Assembly: GCF_900091605.1 (NCBI RefSeq)
Contig: NZ_FMCQ01000004.1
Coordinates: forward strand, 248,001-312,000
Source of the DNA: Micromonospora tulbaghiae
GTDB lineage: Bacteria; Actinomycetota; Actinomycetes; Mycobacteriales; Micromonosporaceae
Direction of reading: 5' to 3'
DNA length: 64,000 nucleotides
In this document: positions 58,340 through 64,000 of the stretch, piece by piece
Numbering within the stretch: position 1 is the stretch's first letter
How the letters are laid out: each line of letters starts with the position of its first letter
Position numbers and translations under genes: made by a program
The notes under the pieces: generated by a model
The model's input: only the letters and a program-made list of their open reading frames with translations
Databases searched by the model: none
What the model was told of the DNA's origin: nothing

Positions 58340-61300
58340 ATCGACCTCACCTGTGGACACTGCGCCCGGACCGCCGGGCCGGACGACCGTTTCTGCGGCG
58401 GGTGCGGCCGTCCGCTGGCGGCGGCCTGCCCAGGCTGCGGCCACGCCAACGACACCGGCGCCAACTTCTGCACCAACTGCGGTCAGCCGCTGCGCGACCA
58501 CGCGGTAACGGTGCAGGAGGACCGCCGCCAGGTGAGCGTGCTCTTCATCGACATCGTCGACTTCACGACATACGCCGAACGGGCCGACCCGGAGCAGGCC
58601 CGCAGCCTGCAACAGGTCTACTTCGCCACGGTGCGCCGGCTGGTGCACCAGTACGGCGGCGTGGTGGAGAAGTACATCGGCGACGCCGTCATGGCGTTGT
58701 TCGGCGCGCCGGTGGCCACCGACAACGACGCGCTGCGCTGCGTACGCGCCGGGCTGGAGCTGCAACGCAGCCTGGCCCGGCAGCCGGCCGGACCGCACCC
58801 GCCGCTCGGGTTCCGGGTCGGCATCGCCACCGGCGAGGCCCTGGTCGACCTGGCCGCGGCGCGCGACGGCGGCCAGGCGTTCGTCACCGGCGACGTGGTG
58901 AACACCGCCAGCCGGTTGCAGGGGCTGGCCCCGGTCGGCGGCGTGGTGGTCGACGAGAGCACCTGGGCGGCCACCCGGCGCGAGATGGAGTACGACGACC
59001 AGCCGCCGGTGACGTTGCGCGGCCGGTCGTCGGTGAGCCGGATCTGGCTGGCCGTACGGGCGCGGCCCCGGCGCGACGGGCAGACCGCCGAGCTGACCCC
59101 GATGGTCGACCGGGACCACGAGCGGGGCCTGCTGGTCAGCGCGTTGCACCGCACGCTGACCGAGCGCACCTCGCAGCTGCTCACCGTCTTCGGCCCGGCC
59201 GGGGTGGGCAAGAGCCGGCTGCTGCGCGAGCTGGCCCGGCACGCCGCCAGCCTCCCCGGCAACCAGGTCACCTGGCTGACCGGCCAGTGCCCGCCGTTCG
59301 GCGAGAACGTCACCTACGCGGCGCTGGCCGACATCGTCCGGAGCTGGGCCGGGCTGACCGGCGCCGACGACCCGGCCACCATCCGGGACCGGCTGCGCGA
59401 GCGACTGGGCCGCCTCGCCGACCCGCACGCGGTACGGCTGGCCGAGGCGCTGGGTCCGCTGGTCGGCGTCTCCGGCGAACGGCTCACCTCGGCCGAGACC
59501 GAGGCGGCGTGGCGGCGCTTCCTGCTCACGCTGGCCGGGACCGGTCCCACGGTGCTCGTCTTCGAGGACATGCACTGGGCCGACGAGGCGATGCTGTCCT
59601 TCGTCGAGCAGCTCGGCGCGGCGGCCCGCAACGTGCCGCTGCTCGTCGTCGCGACCGCCCGGCCGGAGCTGCGCGAACGGCACCCGGCCTGGACCGGCAC
59701 GATCAGCGGAGCGATGTCCATCTCGGTGCCGCCGATGCACGACGGGGACATCGACACGCTCTACTCGCTGCTGCTCGGCCAGGCCACGCTGCCGCAGGAC
59801 GCGCGCGCGCCGCTGATCGAGTTCGCCGACGGCAACCCGCTCTACGCCCAGGAGTACGCGCGGATGCTGCTCGACGGCGGCCTCGCCGAGCGGACCGCCG
59901 CGCTCGCGCTCGTCGACCCGGTCGGCGGAGCCGGGATGCCGCGTACCGTGCAGGCGGTCATCGCCAACCGGCTGGACCTGCTCGACCCGGCCGACCGCGC
60001 CGTGCTCCAGGCCGCCTCGGTGGTCGGCGTGCAGTTCTGGGCGGCGCCGGTGGCGCTGGCGCTCGGCCGCCCGACGGAGTGGGTCGAACGGGCGCTGCAC
60101 CACCTCCAGCGCCGCGACCTCGTCTACGAGCTGCCCGTCTCGACCATGCCCGGTCAGGCGGAGTACCGGTTCCGGCACGTGCTGGTCCGGGACGTCTGCT
60201 ATCAGCGGCTGCCCCGCGCCGAGCGGGTCGCCCGGCACCAGCGCGCCGCCGACTGGCTGGAGCAGCTCGCCGACGGCCGGCAGCACGACCTGGCCGAGGT
60301 GCTGGCCAACCATCGCTGGGCGGCGCACGAGATCGCCCGTACGGTCGGGCTGGACCAGGCCCCGCACGCCGCCGCGACCCGGTCCGCGCTGCACCGGGCC
60401 GCACGCCGGGCGTACGACCTGCACGCGCTGGAGACGGCGGCCACGCTGGTGGACCGCGCGCTGAGCGTGGAGTGCGGTCCGGACCCGGCACTCGAGCTGT
60501 TCCAGGCCGAGCTGGCGTTCTACCGGGACCGGGACGGCTTCCTCGACGGCGGCGGGACGGCGCTGCTCACCACGCTGGCCGGCCGGCTGGCCGACGCGGG
60601 CGACCGCCCCGGCGCGGCGAAGGCGTGGCGGCTGCTGGCCACGGCGGCCTTCGCGCGGGCCGACCGCTCGGAGTTGATGCGCTGCCTGGACCGGGCGATC
60701 GGGCTGCACGCCACGCTGCCGGACAGCGAGGACAAGGTGGGCGTGCTGCTGGAGCTGGCCCGGGCGCACATGCTCGACGCGGAGACCGAGCCGGCGTGCG
60801 TGGCCGCGCGTACCGCCGCCGAGCTGGCCGAGCGGCTGGGGCTGCGGGAGGCCCGGGCGAACGCGCGGATCACGCTCGCGGTGGTCCGTTACCAGGCCGG
60901 CGCCGAGGAGGCGTACGCCGAGCTGGCCGACGTGACCGAGGAGTGCCGGGTGGAGCGGCTGACCAGCCGCCGCCGCGCGGTGCACAACCTGGCCTGGGTG
61001 CTCCAGGAGGAGGGCGACCTGACCGGCTCGGCCCGACTGGTCGACGAGCAGCGCTCGCTGGACATGGCCGGCGAGCACGCCCTGACGGTGAACTTCAGCG
61101 ACCAGTGGGCCCGCTCGTACTACAGCGGGGACTGGACGGCGGCGCTGCGGATGGCCGAGGGGTCGACCCGGCGCCCGACCGACGAGTGGGACCTGCACAT
61201 CGTGGCCGTGTCCGGCTGGATCCGGGCGCTCGGCGACGACCCGGCCGGCCCGGACACCGGCGAGGACCTGGTGGACCAGGCGCTCGTGGCGGCCCGGCGC

Positions 61301-61807
61301 AGCGGGTTCCAGCGCGTGCTGCGCTCCACGCTGGCGCACGCCGCGCTCTGCCGCGCGGTGCAGGGCCGCCGGGACGAGGCGGTGGCGCTGCTGACCGAGC
61401 TGGACGAGGACTGGCGGCAGACCACGATGATCCCGTTCGCCGAGTGGGTGCCGGCGGTCGGTCACGTCGCGGCGCTGCTCGGCGGCGACGCCGCGGTACT
61501 GGTGCGCGATCTGCTGGCCCACGCGCCACGGGTGACCCGCTGGGCGCGGGAGGCCGGGCGGTCGGCCGAGGCGGCGCTGGCCCGGGACGACGGGGATCCC
61601 GCCCGGGCGGGCCGGCTGCTCACCGCCGCGACCGAGGGGTACGCGGAGATGACCGACGTCACCGACCAGATGATCGCCTCCGCGCTGGCGGTCGGGCCGC
61701 TGACCGAGGCGGACCCGGCGGCCGCGGCGGCGACGCTGGACCGGGTACGCGCGTTCGCCGGTCGGCACGCCGCCGGCGGGCTGCTGCGGATAGCCGGGGC
61801 GGGCTGA
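58340..61807 (+). CDS. Class III nucleotidyl cyclase / AAA ATPase / TPR regulator with N-terminal zinc ribbons
   Basis: A canonical GTG start at 58511 gives 1098 residues: a class III cyclase domain (VLFIDIVDFTTYAERAD and YIGDAVMALFGAP with the metal aspartates; NTASRLQGLAP with Asn/Arg), a STAND-like ATPase (GPAGVGKSRLLREL; FEDMHWADEA) and helical repeats to the end. The same frame codes convincingly upstream for two zinc ribbons (CGHC...CGGC and CPGC...CTNC, 58352-58492), a usual N terminus for this class, but contains no ATG, GTG or TTG before 58511. An ATC at 58340 has GGAG 6 bases upstream and is the start I suggest. The signal sensed is unknown. Confidence 0.88.
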   Translation: MDLTCGHCARTAGPDDRFCGGCGRPLAAACPGCGHANDTGANFCTNCGQPLRDHAVTVQEDRRQVSVLFIDIVDFTTYAERADPEQARSLQQVYFATVRRLVHQYGGVVEKYIGDAVMALFGAPVATDNDALRCVRAGLELQRSLARQPAGPHPPLGFRVGIATGEALVDLAAARDGGQAFVTGDVVNTASRLQGLAPVGGVVVDESTWAATRREMEYDDQPPVTLRGRSSVSRIWLAVRARPRRDGQTAELTPMVDRDHERGLLVSALHRTLTERTSQLLTVFGPAGVGKSRLLRELARHAASLPGNQVTWLTGQCPPFGENVTYAALADIVRSWAGLTGADDPATIRDRLRERLGRLADPHAVRLAEALGPLVGVSGERLTSAETEAAWRRFLLTLAGTGPTVLVFEDMHWADEAMLSFVEQLGAAARNVPLLVVATARPELRERHPAWTGTISGAMSISVPPMHDGDIDTLYSLLLGQATLPQDARAPLIEFADGNPLYAQEYARMLLDGGLAERTAALALVDPVGGAGMPRTVQAVIANRLDLLDPADRAVLQAASVVGVQFWAAPVALALGRPTEWVERALHHLQRRDLVYELPVSTMPGQAEYRFRHVLVRDVCYQRLPRAERVARHQRAADWLEQLADGRQHDLAEVLANHRWAAHEIARTVGLDQAPHAAATRSALHRAARRAYDLHALETAATLVDRALSVECGPDPALELFQAELAFYRDRDGFLDGGGTALLTTLAGRLADAGDRPGAAKAWRLLATAAFARADRSELMRCLDRAIGLHATLPDSEDKVGVLLELARAHMLDAETEPACVAARTAAELAERLGLREARANARITLAVVRYQAGAEEAYAELADVTEECRVERLTSRRRAVHNLAWVLQEEGDLTGSARLVDEQRSLDMAGEHALTVNFSDQWARSYYSGDWTAALRMAEGSTRRPTDEWDLHIVAVSGWIRALGDDPAGPDTGEDLVDQALVAARRSGFQRVLRSTLAHAALCRAVQGRRDEAVALLTELDEDWRQTTMIPFAEWVPAVGHVAALLGGDAAVLVRDLLAHAPRVTRWAREAGRSAEAALARDDGDPARAGRLLTAATEGYAEMTDVTDQMIASALAVGPLTEADPAAAAATLDRVRAFAGRHAAGGLLRIAGAG

Positions 61808-61810
61808 GGG

Positions 61811-62506
61811 TCAGGCCGGGACCGGCTGCCGTGCCGGGGCGCTCTTGGCCTTCTGGGCGTACGTGTCGACGTACTCGCGGCCGGACAGCTCCATCAGCTC
61901 GTACATGATCTCGTCGGTGACCGCCCGCTCGACGAACCGGTCGCCGGCCATCCCGGCGTAGCGGGAGAAGTCGAGCGGCGGCCCGAAGCGGATCCGCACC
62001 CGGCCCAGGTTCGGGACGATCTGGCCGGTGGGCTGGATCGCGTCGGAGTTGAGCATGGCCATCGGCACGACCGGGGCGCCGCTCTCCAGCGCCAGTCGCG
62101 CCACGCCGGTCTTGCCCCGGTAGAGCCGGCCGTCCGGCGACCGGGTGCCCTCCGGGTAGATCCCGGCGATGCCACCGGCGCGCAGCACCGAGAGCTGGGT
62201 GTCGAGGGCGGCCCGGGCGGCCCGCCCACCGGAGCGGTCGACCGGGATCGTGCCGGAGCCGACGAAGAACATCTTGGTGAGCCGGCCCTTGAGGCCCTTA
62301 CCGGTGAAGTATTCGGCTTTCGCGATGAAGGTGACTTTTCGCTTGACGATCAGCGGCGTGAAGATCGAATCCGAGAAGGAGAGGTGGTTGCTGGCCAGGA
62401 TCACCGGGCCGGTCTCCGGAACGTGCTCCAGTCCCTCGACCTGCGGGCGGAAGATCAACCTCAGCAGTGGGCCGAGAACGACGTACTTCAGCAGCCAGTA
62501 CAGCAC
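61811..62506 (-). CDS. 1-acylglycerol-3-phosphate acyltransferase-like (PlsC family)
   Basis: This 231-residue membrane-associated acyltransferase begins with a hydrophobic helix (VLYWLLKYVVLGPLLRLIF) and has the HX4D motif as NHLSFSD and the phosphate-binding block AGIYPEGTRSPDG, plus GKTGVARLALESGAPVVPM. It should acylate lysophosphatidate or a related lipid. I chose GTG 62506 behind GGAAGGAC; the frame extends 38 codons upstream with Pro-rich sequence. It ends 3 bases from the convergent cyclase gene. A PlsC-like gene also follows RNase AS in M. tuberculosis (Rv2182c). Confidence 0.92.
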   Translation of the reverse strand: MLYWLLKYVVLGPLLRLIFRPQVEGLEHVPETGPVILASNHLSFSDSIFTPLIVKRKVTFIAKAEYFTGKGLKGRLTKMFFVGSGTIPVDRSGGRAARAALDTQLSVLRAGGIAGIYPEGTRSPDGRLYRGKTGVARLALESGAPVVPMAMLNSDAIQPTGQIVPNLGRVRIRFGPPLDFSRYAGMAGDRFVERAVTDEIMYELMELSGREYVDTYAQKAKSAPARQPVPA

Positions 62507-62692
62507 CGGCGTCCTTCCCGTGTCGGTGGCGGCAGACGGGTCGCCGCGTGGCCCCGCGGGCGCCGGCGGCGCCCTCGGGAGTCCGGGAAGAGGGTACGAA
62601 CGACGAGCGGCACGCCACAACGCACTCCCGGAACCGGGCTCCGGCGTGTCACGATTCAGGGCACGGGCAGCGAACGGCGAAGGGGGTGTCCG

Positions 62693-63532
62693 GTGTCAGG
62701 GGGCGGGCCCCGTCGGGGACGACGGGACAACGGGCTCGACGCGGCCGAGTACGCGGTCGCGGGCGACGTCGATCCACGCGTCGGCGAGCACCTGCTCGAC
62801 GTGCTCGCCGCCGGTGGCATCGCGGCCTACCTCCAGCCCTCGGCCGACCTGAACCCGGTGACCCGCACCACCACCGTCCCGGCCCGCCCGGTCGACCGGC
62901 TCTACGTCGACAGGTCGCACCTGACCACCGCCCGGGACTACCTCACCCAGCTCGCCGACGAGGGCGGCGGCGACCAGCAGCGCGCCGACGAGCCGGACAT
63001 CGAGGCCGAGTGGGCGAAGATCGTCGCCGGTTTCCACACCGCGCCGAGCGCCGGCACTCACCCCTGGCCCGCCGCCGAGGACGTGGACGACCCGCCCGCG
63101 CCGGGCGCCGCCGCCGGCAGCCGCGCCGAGGAGCCGGCCGGCCCGACCGCCACCGACGTGCGCCGGCTGCCGTACGCGGCCGACATCTCCGGCGTCTCGC
63201 TGAGCCGGGACCGGCACGACGAGCCCTCGCTGCTGGACGGCCTGGACACGTTCGGCAACAACCTGCCCGACGAGGCGTCGGACGAGGAGCACTACACCCC
63301 GCCCCCGCCGCCCCCGCTGCCCCGCTTCTCCAAGTACGCGGTGCTCGGCGTGGCCTGTATCGTGCTCGGCTTCCTGCTGTTCCTGTCCCCCACCGTGGTG
63401 TCGCTGGTCGACCCGTCGGTGGTCACGCTGCTCGGCTTCACCGGCATCCTGGCCGGCTTCGTGATGCTGATCTGGCGGCTGCGCCCGGGCGACCGGGACG
63501 ACCACGACCCGGACGACGGCGCCGTCGTCTGA
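62693..63532 (+). CDS. Hypothetical protein with C-terminal membrane pair
   Basis: This 279-residue protein has a folded-looking N-terminal part (LDAAEYAVAGDVDPRVGEHL to about residue 105, including DRSHLTTARDYLTQLADEGG), an acidic disordered middle, a poly-Pro stretch (about residues 200-207) and two membrane segments (YAVLGVACIVLGFLLFL and VTLLGFTGILAGFVMLIW) with an acidic tail. The N-terminal part is reminiscent of DUF2007-like signal-transducing domains in spacing, but I cannot assign it. GTG 62693 follows AAGGGGG. Confidence 0.78.
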   Translation: MSGGGPRRGRRDNGLDAAEYAVAGDVDPRVGEHLLDVLAAGGIAAYLQPSADLNPVTRTTTVPARPVDRLYVDRSHLTTARDYLTQLADEGGGDQQRADEPDIEAEWAKIVAGFHTAPSAGTHPWPAAEDVDDPPAPGAAAGSRAEEPAGPTATDVRRLPYAADISGVSLSRDRHDEPSLLDGLDTFGNNLPDEASDEEHYTPPPPPPLPRFSKYAVLGVACIVLGFLLFLSPTVVSLVDPSVVTLLGFTGILAGFVMLIWRLRPGDRDDHDPDDGAVV

Positions 63533-63695
63533 CACCGCGTCCCCGGCGCCGCCCGGATGGCGGGACGCCGCCCGCCCTGGGCGAGGGCGTAACAAGCGTG
63601 TAACTTACAGTCAGTAGGAATAGGCCGAACGTCACGTCCCGCACCGGCTGTCCGGCTTGCGTCTCCTTCCGGGTCGCCGGTCCCCTGCTGAGCGG

Positions 63696-64000
63696 AATGC
63701 CCGAGATGCGACAGAGCCCCCTCGTGGTGGTGGCCAACCGCCTCCCCATCGACGACAGCGTGGCGCCGGACGGCGCCTTCGAGTGGCGCCGCAGCCCCGG
63801 CGGCCTGGTGAGCGCCCTGCACCCGCTGCTACGGCACACACCCGCGACCTGGGTGGGCTGGGCCGGCGGCACCGGTCCCGCGCCCGAACTGCCGGACGTG
63901 GACGGCGTCCGGATGCACACCGTGCCGCTGAGCGCCGAGGACGTCCGCGACCACTACGAGGGCTTCGCCAACGCCACCCTCTGGCCGCTCTACCACGACG
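63696..64000 (+). CDS. otsA: Trehalose-6-phosphate synthase, N-terminal part (partial)
   Basis: The frame runs off the end of the window after about 101 codons. The sequence SPLVVVANRLPIDDSVAPDG, WRRSPGGLVSALHPLL and WVGWAGGTG is the N terminus of GT20 trehalose-6-phosphate synthases, which join glucose from a nucleotide sugar to glucose-6-phosphate. Start is ATG 63696 or ATG 63705; neither has a strong ribosome-binding site. Upstream, GTAAC repeats and TACAGT/TAGGAAT boxes around 63590-63625 probably form the promoter, suggesting regulated expression, for example under osmotic stress. Confidence 0.92.

Noticed and set aside
58139..61768. Minus-strand open frame of 1209 codons and a plus-strand frame of 1168 codons at 58402
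   Set aside because: Both are shadows of the cyclase/AAA gene, whose motifs fix the real frame.

Overview
The window is very GC-rich chromosomal DNA with dense, often overlapping genes, frequent GTG starts and many leaderless-looking promoters. Together with a mycothiol-type enzyme, DUF3040, a PASTA-containing PknL-like kinase, a class II DAHP synthase and a sioxanthin-type carotenoid operon, this points to an actinobacterium of the Micromonosporaceae (Micromonospora/Salinispora-like). I saw no tRNA, rRNA, CRISPR array, transposase or prophage.

Layout. 0-1.7 kb: end of a murT-gatD pair and a TVP38-type membrane protein. 1.7-4.7 kb: leuS with a leader-peptide attenuator. 5-9.8 kb: MoxR ATPase, DUF58 and transglutaminase genes. 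9.8-10.6 kb: a gene-free stretch full of inverted repeats. 10.6-14.7 kb: DUF3040, dinB, a phosphodiesterase-like protein and a methyltransferase. 14.7-21.8 kb: an SOS mutasome block (dnaE2, imuB, imuA') headed by a HEPN-domain gene behind a LexA-like box. 21.9-27.1 kb: a translationally coupled operon for carotenoid tail modification (YbaK, CrtA-like, GNAT, CruF, CruC, CrtD-like). 27.1-37.7 kb: a block resembling Mycobacterium tuberculosis Rv2172c-Rv2178c (metF-like, polyprenyl synthase, Rv2175c-like, PknL-like, aroG) with nfo and threonine aldolase added.

37.7-56.4 kb looks accessory: a lipoprotein, a secreted GH18 chitinase, glutathione peroxidase, a secreted SGNH esterase, a decayed GNAT gene, a mycothiol-type enzyme, a complete urease operon (ureABCEFGD) followed by a urea transporter and an Amt channel fused to a PII-like domain, a sugar transporter, proC and a PPi-type phosphofructokinase. 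56.4-64 kb: RNase AS, a Crp/Fnr regulator, a giant nucleotidyl cyclase/AAA regulator, a PlsC-like acyltransferase, a membrane protein and the start of otsA.

Functional themes. Urea is imported, hydrolysed and the ammonium handled by one minus-strand operon. DNA damage probably induces the HEPN gene and error-prone polymerases. leuS is probably controlled by translation of Leu codons in a 12-residue leader. Between convergent genes sit several families of long perfect inverted repeats; two copies of one family differ by a compensatory base-pair change.
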